This document shows, one piece after another, positions 35,401-45,300 of a stretch of DNA of 64,000 nucleotides. The translations under genes were made by a program, and so were the position numbers. The DNA is from Liriodendron chinense. Taxonomy: Eukaryota > Streptophyta > Magnoliopsida > Magnoliales > Magnoliaceae. Under the pieces are notes generated by a model. The model saw only the letters and a list, made by a program, of their open reading frames with translations, was not told the origin of the DNA and ran no database searches. The first letter of the stretch is position 1, and every line of letters starts with the position of its first letter. The stretch is taken from NCBI GenBank assembly GCA_003013855.2, contig PVNU02001038.1, forward strand, positions 124,001 to 188,000. The letters are read 5' to 3'.

Positions 35401-36123
35401 ATCAAATTCATGAAGAACAACATCATATGCCGGTATGGAATCCCTAATGCCATCATCACAGATAATGGGACCCCGTTCGTCAACAAGAAGATGGATGACT
35501 TCCTCAGCAAGTTCAAGATCCAACGTCATCGATCAAGCCCCTACCGTCCCCAGATGAATGGTGGGGTAGAAGCCGCAAACAAGACAGTCGTCAGGATACT
35601 CGAGAAGATGGTCGTGACCTATCGAGATTGGTCAGATATGCTCCCATATGCACTTTGGGCCTATCGAACGTCTGTACGGTCTGCTACGGGCGTTACTCCT
35701 TTCGAGCTTACTTATGGAATGGAAGCAGTTCTACCAGTCGAAGTGGAAATACCATCACTTCGGATGTTATTAGAAAGCGGAATTGAAGAAGGAGAATGGC
35801 AACGGGCCAGATTCGATCAGTTGCAGCTAGCAGATGAAAAGCGCATGCGTGCACTAAGTCATTCACAATGTTATCAGAAAAGGATCGCTCGGGCTTACAA
35901 CAAGAGAGTCCGGAAAAGAAGTTTCAAGGTAGGCGACATGGTCATGAAGAAGATTCTACCGTCGCACCTTCCAGATCCCAGAGGAAAGTTCAAACCCTCG
36001 TGGGACGGGCCGCTGATCGTCAGAGAAGTACTTCCCGGAGGCGCCCTCAGACTCACCAGCATGAGAGGGGTGGATCTTCCTGAGCCAACCAACGCCGACA
36101 ACGTGAAGATCTTTCACGGGTAA
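32443..36123 (+). pseudogene. Pol: RT, RNaseH, second RNaseH, integrase, with two stop codons
   Basis: Open frame (frame 1) from 32,443 except for TAA at 33,754-33,756, in the RNaseH connection right after RT, and TGA at 34,090-34,092 in the first RNaseH. RT spans about 32,870-33,750 with 'MCIDFRDLNKASPKDDFPL' and the catalytic YVDD at about 33,495. The first RNaseH is at about 33,760-34,330. The second, archaeal-type RNaseH is at about 34,385-34,760 ('FFDGAANSKGSGIGA', 'FGDSQLIINQ'); this dual RNaseH defines the Tat lineage. Integrase has an HHCC finger near 35,070-35,200, catalytic D in 'WGLDIIG', D in 'ITDNGTPF', E in 'GGVEAANK', and a GPY/F-like end ('WDGPLIVREV'). Both stops fit single C-to-T type changes. 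This copy cannot make full-length Pol without readthrough. Confidence 0.92.
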
Positions 36124-36600
36124 GTCATTCTGACCTTATCAAGAGTTACTTTAATAGAGCGGAAGTCAAGAGGTCGAAGCTAAGACCTCTGAGAAATCAT
36201 TCCCGTCCACCAACAAGTGTTTCAAATAAGGGGATTCCAAAAGAGAAAAATACAAAAAAAAAGGGGGGGGGATTCAAAAAGAAAAGACAAAAAAAAAAAG
36301 AGAGAAAAAGAATACAGAAGAAAAAGAAAAAAAAAAAAGAGAAAAGAGAAAGAAAAAGGGAAGCCAAAGCAAGGCACCCAAGAAAAAAAAAAATCAACCC
36401 AAGAAGAAACACAGTCATCCATCCATTCATCTCAGAGGGGTCTTTAGCAAAGACCGACAGCTCTATTATCGTAACTCAGGATAAGGGCTGAAAGACTGCC
36501 ATCGGCCGGCAACGACGGATTCCCGACCTCTAGCCGCCGCAGTTATCCAGAGATCCAAAAAAAAAAAAAAGGAAAAAAGAAAATGTGTGCCTAAACAAAG
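36124..36600 (+). other. Post-pol purine-rich tract
   Basis: About 480 bp after the pol stop, dominated by A/G runs at 36,230-36,420, with no domain-bearing frame. The long frames on either strand here reflect base composition. Confidence 0.5.
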
Positions 36601-36604
36601 AGGG

Positions 36605-36823
36605 CGGAGTGAAAACCCGAAAGGGCGCTCCGAGTAAAAACAGTGGGCATACAGCGGACTTGGTGAAAACCTGAAAGGGCGCCAAGGGTAAAAACAGCAC
36701 AGCTGCCAAGGGGCAGGTAAGACCAAATACCCGGGACGTGGTGAAAACCTGAAAGGGCGCCACGGGCAAAAATGACGGGAAAAAGCCGGCTGTGGTGAAA
36801 ACTCGAAAGAGCACTACAGGCAA
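36605..36823 (+). ncRNA. Four tandem GAAA-tetraloop hairpins in the sense RNA (putative structured RNA)
   Basis: Units start at 36,605, 36,659, 36,737 and 36,791. Each has a 7-bp outer stem, four unpaired A on the 5' side, a 3-bp inner stem, a GAAA loop, then a purine-rich ...AAAAA tail. Outer stems are CGGAGTG/CGCTCCG, CTTGGTG/CGCCAAG, CGTGGTG/CGCCACG and TGTGGTG/CACTACA. Inner stems are CCC/GGG, CCT/GGG, CCT/GGG and CTC/GAG. Pairing is kept while sequence changes, the pattern expected of selected RNA structure. GAAA fits the GNRA rule only on the plus strand, so the element's sense RNA is the folding strand. I do not recognise the class. Confidence 0.65.
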
Positions 36824-37284
36824 AAATGGCTCAAAATAAAAAAAAAAAGAAAAAAAAAGAAGAAAAGAAAAAAAAAAAAGTGCAGGTACCAAGAAGCAGA
36901 CGATCCAGATCAGTTCAAGCGGTTACAGTTCAAGAACAAGAAGAAGCGCAGTCAGGAGCGAAGAACTCTACAAACTCTGACAATCTCAGGAAGCAAGAGT
37001 TTCCATTGCCTACATCTCTAGGGAACCAAAGGAACACACAAGTCAAATCTCGAGACATCGGTCAAATCATTGACCGAGCCCCAGTTCTGATTCCTATATC
37101 CCGACACAAAATCCAGACACACTCACAAGACAACTCATGGCACAGTAGATTTTCAAACAGTTTTTTCTCTTTTCAATTAAATGCATTATATTTCTCTTAC
37201 ACATATCATCTTTTTCAAAAATACAAAAAAATGCATCATCATCAATCATATATGCAAAAATCAGTGTGCAGGTGGCCAACACAA
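36824..37284. other. A-rich spacer between hairpin zone and antisense gene
   Basis: Begins with 40-50 bases of A/G-rich sequence. No coding motif on either strand. Would include the 3' untranslated region of the antisense gene ending at 37,285. Confidence 0.4.
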
Positions 37285-39902
37285 TCAATCTCTACCCTCC
37301 TCCTCGGCCACATCAGGTGAGTCCTCTGACTCATAAAAAGATAGTCTCGCTCTCAACCTGCTCACCTCCATACGCAGGTAATGCGCCTCATCGCGCTCAA
37401 GGGTACGGATCGCTGTCTCCTCATCAGACAATCTCTGATCGGCAGCCAATCTCCTCGACATCATCTCGCAATGATACCGAAGTGCAGAGATCTCAGACAG
37501 CAGATGGCCATGAGTGGCCAAAAGGAAGCCAGGATCGACAAAAGGGCGCTCCTCAAAAGGTTCATATGAACCAGATGAAGAGCCAGCATCTCCAAGAATA
37601 TCCTGCTGATCCTCATCAGCAGTCTGGTGCCAACAAGGGATACGTCGATACAAAGACTGCTCAGCAGCCCAGTACTGATATGGGGCGGTCGCCATCGGAA
37701 AAGTCCGCAGCTCAAATCCCAACAAATCAGCTGTCAAATAACTCGCCCAGGAACAATCAATCCGGGTCCTGAAGTCAGAAGATCTAGAGGGGAGTACTCG
37801 ACGCCCGATACCCGTGAAAGCAAAATGAGGAACATCCTGCTCATACCCAAACTGCCGCAGAAACCGGATCGGATGGTAAGAAAAGTAGGATCGAAAGCCT
37901 ACCAACATCAGAGGATGGCGATGTGCATCGCAAAGCACTGGAGGAAGTGAAAGCCAAGATGACTCCCAACGAACGTTCCAGTCACGAAGTTCAGCGAACA
38001 TCCTGCGATACAGGGGCTCGCTCATCCTGGCTGTATGAGGAAGGAACTCGATGATATAACGCATAATGTCAGAGCCCGGGATGCCAGGAAGAGGTACAGG
38101 AACGGTCAGAGAAAGACGCTCCCATAGCCATACCTGATCACAGAAAGCAAAAGAAGTTCAGCTAGAGCAAAATAATTCCTAGCAAAGCAAGAAGAAAAAA
38201 GGTGTAGAAAAGATACCTGAAGGAAAGCACAACAGCCGCGAAGGACACGAGTGCGGCCCAGGGCACAGTCGGTCAGCCCATCAAATAGCTCGGCCAAGAT
38301 GAGAGAAATGATCCCCTGACGACGGACAGCTCGGCTCATCACCTCAAAAAGCAAAGGAGTCTGGGACCTGCGCCATCCCGAGAACAGCACCTCAGCAATC
38401 AAACAGAACATCAGTGCGTTCCGAGCAAAGGTGGAACCAGCCGTACTCTGAGGACCCGAAAAAAGATCATACAGCAAGTCCAAAGAGAACACTACAGCAT
38501 CCTGGCCACTAGCTGCAGGTCGAACAAGATAAGGGATCCCAAACCAGTTCTGCGGTGTAGCAGTCTTCGGCGATGTCTTCGGCGAAAAGTACTGAGTATA
38601 ATCCAAGGGTAAGCCTGTCAAGCGTGCAAGCTCCTCCAAAGAAGGCCCCATCTCCATATCATTGAACGCAAACAAGTTCAACGAAGGGACCCAGTCAATC
38701 AAGGCAGCTCCGAGCATCCTCCAGTCAATGTCAACTCTAGCCATATGAATCAGACTGCCAAAGCCATAAGACTCCAAATCTCGAATCTCATAAGCTGACA
38801 AGCTATCAAGCCAAGCAAGCAGTCGTGGCGAGCAAGAAGAACGAGGAAGCAGCTGACAAGTCCTCACCGGTATCCCCTCCAGCACAAAAGGCCCAGAAAT
38901 CGAGGACAACTCATCAAAGATCGGAAGGTCAACAGGCGAAGGAGAAGGAAAAGTTGGAACCTCTGCAGACTCGACAGCCCCTGACCTGTCCCCAGTAACG
39001 GCTATGTCTGATATAGCCGCATCACTGTCGGAAACTGTCACAACCTCAGTCGCATGAGAAGACTCGCCCACCTCGTGAACAGAGTGCGCAAAGGGCCGAT
39101 GACCAAAGGAAGGACAATGCTCTCCATCAAAAGGACTATCAGTGAAGATCACACCGCACATCGTGACATCCTGGCTAATCTGACCATCAAAGAATACATC
39201 TGAACCATCCAAAAGGGTCTCGGTTACCCCGATCGAAAAATCAACTGCCAGATCCGGACCTGCGGCCCTCTCCAGTAGGAGATCATGAATCCAATCATCA
39301 TCCTGACCGATCAAAGGGATCATCGAGGCATCCACACCGTCCATCATCAAGGGGACATCATCAATGATCACATCAAGACCGCCCAAAGAAGTATACCGCA
39401 CATCCTGGCCCTCATCCAGAGCATCCAAACCGTCAAAGGTACCATCTGAGCCATCCATACCATCCAGACATGAGATCAGCCCATCTATGTCCCTCATAGT
39501 CCCATCATCACCGTCCATCACATCATCCATGGGACCCACACTCAAGGGATGCATAGCCTCACCTATGTCCCATCCCATCATCTCATCCATACCATCCATT
39601 CCTCCCATAATGAGGGCCCCATTCAAATCAGAAAATCCAGCCATCCCACCATTAATGGAGCTATTCAAAGCTCCATCAACCACCAAGCTTAAGTCTTCAT
39701 CAATGCCCCCTCTTAATGCCCCATCTACCCCATCCATTAAAGGCATCTCCCCATTATCAAAGCTCAGTTGAAGATCTGAAGTGTGGGACCCACCTTGAAC
39801 AGCCCCCACAGCCCATAAATCCCCACCATCCATGGCCCAAGAAAGCACAAGGCAAGATGAGGACAAGATGATGATGAAAGAGGAGACAAATAGAAGATTC
39901 AT
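37285..39902 (-). CDS. Antisense PMD-like gene 2 (two exons)
   Basis: Exon 1 runs 39,902 to 38,217 and exon 2 38,133 to 37,285, with an 83-bp intron. The donor is CAG|GTATCT, the acceptor ...GATCAG|GTATGG, and both are at phase 0. Joined length is 844 residues from ATG 39,902; an upstream in-frame ATG at 40,205 would add 101. The N-terminus is hydrophobic ('MNLLFVSSFIIILSSSC'). A D/G/M-rich region (about 25-250) is low complexity. From about 355 the protein resembles the plant mobile domain: 'LSAYEIRDLESYGFGSLIH', 'MEMGPSLEELARLTGLPLD', then 'VWLWERLSLTVP' after the join. The C-terminus has a coiled-coil-like stretch. PMD proteins (MAIN/MAIL1 relatives) are known to be carried by plant transposons; their role there is unclear. 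I found no stop in the joined frame. Confidence 0.7.
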
Positions 39903-40007
39903 TGTTGGAATCGAACCTGGACGTACACAGCAGGTGGGGACAGCAGCAACAGGGACCAGAGAATGTCCGAGCACGAGCCAGCCCAGGCCGCTCAAGAGAC
40001 GAGCTCT

Positions 40008-40036
40008 GGGCGGCCTGCCCTGGGCCGCCCGTACGG
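40008..40036 (-). promoter_or_regulatory. GC hairpin upstream of antisense gene 2, copy of the LTR promoter hairpin
   Basis: Read on the minus strand, CCGTAC followed by GGGCGGCC, a 7-nt loop and GGCCGCCC matches the LTR sequence at 26,336-26,364 with one difference, in the loop. It lies about 105 bp upstream of the ATG at 39,902, suggesting a promoter there. No TATA box was seen nearby. Confidence 0.5.
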
Positions 40037-40205
40037 ACGCAGATCCCCTCTCTCCGCGGGATTGGCTCCGGGGCTTTTGGTAGGTGAGGCTGACAGTCCA
40101 CGTCAGCAGATGGCGCTCCGTGGGCCGCCCAAGGCTCCGGTCCACTCCCGATTTCGACTGAAGATGATCAAGATCATACAAAAGGTGCCCCACTGGTCCA
40201 ATCAT

Positions 40206-40752
40206 GAAGCAATGTGACCGGAATAGGGCTGATCAAGCCAAAGAGAAGGAAAGGTGATCAAGTGGGCCCACAAAGCCAAATCAAGCGATCAGAGACGTTC
40301 AAGCCATCATCCACGCCATGAGAAGCATTCCTAACCTCACAAATCATCAAAAGAAGTGCCCCAAAGTAAAGCTAAGGTCTCAAGTGGGCCCACAGGGCTA
40401 AATCCATCAATCTGAACCATTCAAGGGCCAAATCATCAAGATCCAAACCATTGGGAAGCTTACACAAGTCATGGAGTGGCGAGAGCAAAAGACCAATCAT
40501 CAAAAGAAGGGCTAAAATCCAAGATCCAATCATCAAGTGGGCCCCGCAGGGCCTAAACAAGCAATCTAAACCGTTCAAGTCATTGTCCATGCAGTTGAGA
40601 AATCACAAATCATGAAGGAATGAGTCAAGAGTCAAAGCATCCAGACATCACCAAGGAATTTGGGAGAAATCAAAGCCTGTATATTCATCCAAAAGGGCTT
40701 GATACAAAAGGGGACAAAAACAAAAATACAAGGCCATATAAAGCAGAGCCAG
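40206..40752. other. Spacer between the two antisense genes
   Basis: About 550 bp without a convincing frame. It contains repeated 'aagtgggcccac' and 'aaaccattcaag'-like words. It should hold the 3' end of antisense gene 1 and upstream sequence of antisense gene 2. Confidence 0.4.
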
Positions 40753-42248
40753 CTACAAGTCACCAACATAATCATCATCGCCCCTCCTCGCGTCCCGCTC
40801 CCGACGATAAAGATCCATCAAAGGAGCAGTCACTGAACCTCCAGCATACCTGCGACGGCCACCTGGAACGTAAAGCGAAGGAAGCAAAGGCCCCTGGCCA
40901 AATAGCAGATACCACTCGTCATAATCACGATCCGGGATCGTGAAATGGAAGCCAGGCTGGCCCACCAGAGCCTCAACTCTCTCATCAGCTGGCATCCGAG
41001 CAGCTGGAGGAGGTGCAGAACAGGGGACCCGAGCCACCCCAGTGACTTGCCGAAGCAATCTCTCTCCTAAGTACCATTGGAAGGACTCAGCGTCAGAAAG
41101 CATAATGCGGAGACATGAAGCATCGTATGCCTCCACGCGCTGGGGTGTGTAGTAGAGAGGGAAACTAGCGTACGGCATCCGGGCAAACTGCAGCAGAAGA
41201 GGTTACCACGATCAGTTACAAGTACAGTACAAGGACAAAGACAAGCAAGATACTTACGTCCTCAACGGTCAGCCCGTCTATATCAGCACGCCAATTGTCC
41301 CCGGGAACTCGGGAGTTCCGCTGACGATTCTGCTGATGCCAGTACATGTGGCGATACTGAGCGGGTTCAATGTCATCTCGCATCCTCGGCGCAAGATGCG
41401 GAAAATGGTCATAAAAGCAAGTCTGGATGAAAGTACATTTAATGATCAAGAGAGAGAAAGGAGGCAAACGGCTCCAAAGAGGATGAAAGAAGAGGTACCT
41501 CAACAACAGGCCAGAAGCCTGTGAAGGACCGGCTATGCCGACAGGTTTTGTCCAAACCTTGAAAGAGACGGGTCAGGATGGCCCCATTCCAGTTATAGGG
41601 GTGATGAAGATCCTCGACTAAACGAAGAAATTTAGGATCAACTCTCTCATTCGCATGGCAAAAAAGAAAGGATCCAAAAGCATAAGTGATCATGGCCCGC
41701 GCCTTGTGGAGGGCCTCTCGCTCGGTGGTAGGGACGACAGAAGCAAAATTGTTATAAAACCATCGCATCTTCACTTGATGGCCTTGGAATTCACCCTCAG
41801 GAGGGACGTCACCAACAAGCCGTAGCCAATCAGTGGAAGAGAGGGGAGCTAAAGAGCTAACTTGAGGGACAATTGCCCCATGAAATGGGAAACCTATCTG
41901 CATGTAAATGTCCAAAGGGGTTATCCCCCATTCTCCACAAGGAAGCTGGAAGGTGTGGGTCTCATCCCGCCACCTCTCACAAAGGGCCGCAAGCATCATG
42001 CGGTTGGCGTCGTTGTTATGGAAGCGTAGGGTGAGGAGGCCAGCAAAAGGAGTACCATCTAGTACTCGCTCAAGCAAGGGCTATGGCTCCTTCATCCAAT
42101 TGTCCCAGCGATCCCTGGTACCTCGACCCTTGATGGCAGGAAGAGGTTGATGCTCCATAGCTAGGGAACACATGTGGTCCCCCCGGCGGACAATGAAAGC
42201 AGGATCATCCTCGTCAACCACTTGGTGGCCCCTAGTACCATCCGCCAT
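40753..42248 (-). pseudogene. Antisense PMD gene 1 (three exons) with one nonsense codon
   Basis: Exon 1 runs 42,248 to 41,499, exon 2 41,422 to 41,258 and exon 3 41,187 to 40,753. Introns are 76 and 70 bp. Donors are GAG|GTACCT and GAC|GTAAGT; acceptors are ATCCAG| and GCTGCAG|. Every junction is at phase 0, giving 449 codons plus stop. The plant mobile domain signature 'LCERWRDETHTFQLPCGE' is near residue 90, followed by 'GITPLDIYMQIGFPF', 'YNWNGAILTRLFQGLD', and 'FYDHFPHLAPRMRDD' in exon 2. TAG at 42,081-42,083 interrupts codon 56; it fits a single change from TGG. A later in-frame ATG could still give most of the domain. PMD proteins are plant-specific and found both as host genes (MAIN, MAIL1) and inside transposons. 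Confidence 0.82.
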
Positions 42249-44330
42249 GGAATCCTACAAGCTTGGCAAGGTAAGTCCCTATCCTTTACCCATTAAAATC
42301 CAAATTCTCATCCAAGAAACCCATGGGATTGGACTCACATTCAAATGCAAAATCTAAAGTCCAACTCCATGTGTCACTTAGGATATGTGTTGGACCCATT
42401 GGAAAAAGTAAGGCCTGCCTTAAAGAAGGTGGCATGGCATGCCTCAGGTAAGAAAAGTCCATCATCCAAGGACACATTTTGGACAACAAATGCACTCAAG
42501 TGCCATGAAATCAACTAAGGATGAGAGTCCTACTGCACATGAGAAGTTCCTCTTCAAAGTCCACATGTGGCCAAGGATTGACTCACTTTTATGCCAAGGT
42601 CATGATTCTCACTTAGGATGTCTCCATCTTTTTACACATATGCATGGACAAGTGGGGAATAGAAAGGAAACGGGTCCCCAAGAGCAACCCAAATGCCTCA
42701 TCTCAATGGATTGGAGAGAGCACATAGCCCACTTGAAGAACATGAGGACCCATTCATGGGTTAACCATGGGCAACCTTATGTGCCTCATCTTGATGAAAA
42801 TTTTGACCACGAAAATGCAACAAGGAGGTCTACCCACAAACATATGAACCAAAGAAGCTAAGGGTAGAAAGTCGATGCACATAGCCCACATGAAGAATCA
42901 AAGTTGAAAATGCCCATGAAAAGGCAAGTTTGGGCAACTTATGTGCACCAACTTTTTCACCAAAAGGGAGACCATTTGAGCACAAAAGAGCATGGCTTGA
43001 TGAGTCACCCAACCATCATGAAAATGGATAAGAATGGTACACATAGCCCACTTGAAGATCAAAATCCAAAATGTCCCAAGGCATGGGACAAAAATGGGCA
43101 ACCTATGGGTATCATTCTTTCCCACAAATGGAAAGGAAAACCACTCATACTTGAGAATGATAGTGGATGACCCACCAAGTCCCCAAAGAAAGATCAAGGA
43201 CCCATGGTTGTATGGGACACTCACTTGAGGATCATCCAGTTGAGGTTGATAACATTAAAGGGAAACTCTTGAGAATCACATTCCTACCACAAAGGAAGCC
43301 ATTTGAACTTAGTGAGATTGTGGGAACAACTCACTCATGGGACTTGTAGATGGTCAAGTAACTCAAGTCCTCCATCCATCAAGAGAGAAAGCATAAAAAG
43401 AAAAAGCCTACATGAACAAAGTGTAGTGGGGCACACATGGTTCAAAGAAGTGCCCAAGTTTCAATGAAGGCCCAAAAGCCCATCCACATGAAAAACTTCA
43501 AGGAACCCACCACACTTTGTACAAGAATGTACATCATAATCAAGAAATAGTGGAAGACTTGGGCTACTTGTCCATATAAGCCCAACTAGGAAAACTAGCC
43601 CACTTGAGATCCAAAATGAAGAATGGGCTAGCCACCTTGATCCATACAACATGTAAAGAAAGATGGGGTCACCCAAAGTGAGCCCCATGAGCCCAAAACT
43701 TGAGATGGGCCCTACCATGCCCATGGGCCCAAATCTTGAAAAGAAGAGGGAAAAGAAAGGATAGTTCCAAAGGAAAAATGACAAAGGCAAGAAAGCATGA
43801 GGGAGCCCAAAATGAAGCATTGGGCCCATCAAATACACCAAGGGCCATGACTTCACTTTGAGCCCATTTGATACACATGAAAAGAGGCCCAACTCCCATG
43901 AAAAAGATAGAGTATTTTGCCATGCACACTTGATGACATGGCAAAATTACTCCTTACATGCACATGGAGGGAGTGTGAAAAAGGAAAAAATGATGAAGTG
44001 GAGAGCTTGCAATGTCCTTCTCCATGCACCACCTTTGAAAGACTTGAGATCTAAGAAAAGATCAAGAATGCTTGGGCCCACCTTCACACCCCTTTGAATA
44101 GCTACATGAAAAAGAAAAAGGATCATGAGAAGAGACAAGGAAGATGGAAAAGGACAAGAAAGAGAAAGGAAGTGGTCCATACCTTTACCACTCACTAAAG
44201 AAGGACCACCTTTCTGTCCCAAGATTTCTCTAAGGCCCACCACTTGAAAAGAGCAAAGGATCACCAAAGAAGAGAGAGGAAACTTGAAGAAAGAAAGAGT
44301 ATGAGAGAGAGAAGAGAGAGATTGCACGTT
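42249..44330 (-). other. Long leader of antisense gene 1
   Basis: About 2 kb between the antisense TATA box and the ATG at 42,248. It is rich in 'cacttgaag', 'catgaaaa' and 'gtgggc' words and has no domain-bearing frame. It may be a 5' untranslated region with introns, or contain a further promoter. Confidence 0.4.
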
Positions 44331-44444
44331 TGAGAGGAGGAGGGTGCCCCATGTTATATAGAAAAGGGGAGGGCACCCTTTTACCCAGCCCCCTGAAGAG
44401 ACCAGGAGGCAGAGACCGGGCGGGCGGCCCATGGGAGGCCGTCC
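44325..44444 (-). promoter_or_regulatory. Antisense promoter
   Basis: On the minus strand CTATATAA (44,361-44,354) is followed after about 30 bases by a C/T-rich tract ('atctctctcttctctctctc'), the usual plant start context. About 61 bp upstream is a hairpin, GGGCGGCC/GGCCGTCC (44,422-44,444 on the plus strand), matching the LTR promoter hairpin at 21 of 23 positions. It would transcribe toward antisense gene 1. Confidence 0.65.
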
Positions 44445-44796
44445 TAGCCTCCACCTACTTGAAACGACCTCCCTCTCCCTCTCCTTGGGAAGAACTCCTC
44501 CTTGGGAAGGGTGGTTGCAAGTGAATCTTGTACCTCCATGTAAGAATGAAGTGATGGAAGAGAATGGTGAGAAAAAAGAGGAAATCTCACCAAAATCTCA
44601 TCTCATGAGAAATGGGTGAGAAATTGGGTGGATGATGTGGAAAAGTTCCATGGAATTTCCAAGAAAAAGAAAGGAAAATTTGACTTGGTCAAACAATGAT
44701 CTCAACCATCCAAAGGCATGACCAGATGATCCAAACCATTCCAAGAAGAATCCCAAGAATCTCCGCCCTTGTTTACTGTTCACATGTACAGTTTTT

Positions 44797-45300
44797 GGTC
44801 CGAAGACCTTAAACTACGTCGGGATCAAGATCCCGAGGGATTGTCAATAAAACCGGCATCAGTCTTCTTCAAGATCTGGTGGCTCCGGACATTTTCAGAA
44901 AACCAAAAAAATATATACATCACTTGTACAGTTTCATGGTCCGAAGACCTTAAACTACGTCGGGATCAAGATCCCGAGGGATTTTTAATAAAAATGGGTA
45001 TCGATCTCGACCATCAAAATCAGAATCGATGACCCAGATTTTTTCCAAAAAAAGAAAATAAAAAAAATGTCTTTCCTCTTTTAAAGTTTTGGGTCCGAAG
45101 ACCTTAAACTACGTCGGGATCAACGTCCCGAGAGATTTTTAATAAAAACCAACATCGATCCCAGCCTTTTAGGCCAAGATCTGATGATCTGGATCATTTC
45201 AAAAAACAAAAAAACATGTTTGCCCCTCTTTTGTACAGTTTCATGGTCCGAAGACCTTAAACTACACTGGGATTAACTTCTCGGGGGCTTTCTTTCCTAA
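44797..45300. repeat. Tandem repeat, about 150 bp x 4, with paired hairpins
   Basis: Units start at 44,797, 44,938, 45,092 and 45,245. Each has 'ggtccgaagaccttaaacta', in which GGTC/GACC pair around CGAA, then a second palindrome TCGGGAT-CAAG-ATCCCGA (intact in units 1 and 2, shortened in 3, degraded in 4), then 'tttttaataaaaa'. Tat/Ogre 3' regions are known to breed tandem repeats. Confidence 0.8.

Noticed and set aside
36605..36823. Hammerhead or other known self-cleaving ribozyme
   Set aside because: GAAA is present, but the CUGAUGA core and a matching cleavage site are not. The GAAA here is a terminal loop, not a junction strand.
39830..39902. Signal peptide on antisense gene 2
   Set aside because: The N-terminus is hydrophobic, but PMD proteins are normally nuclear or cytoplasmic and the true start is uncertain, so secretion is not claimed.
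43461..44432. Hydrophobic minus-strand frames upstream of antisense gene 1
   Set aside because: No splice-compatible link to the PMD exons and no domain; they reflect the C/T-rich leader and promoter.
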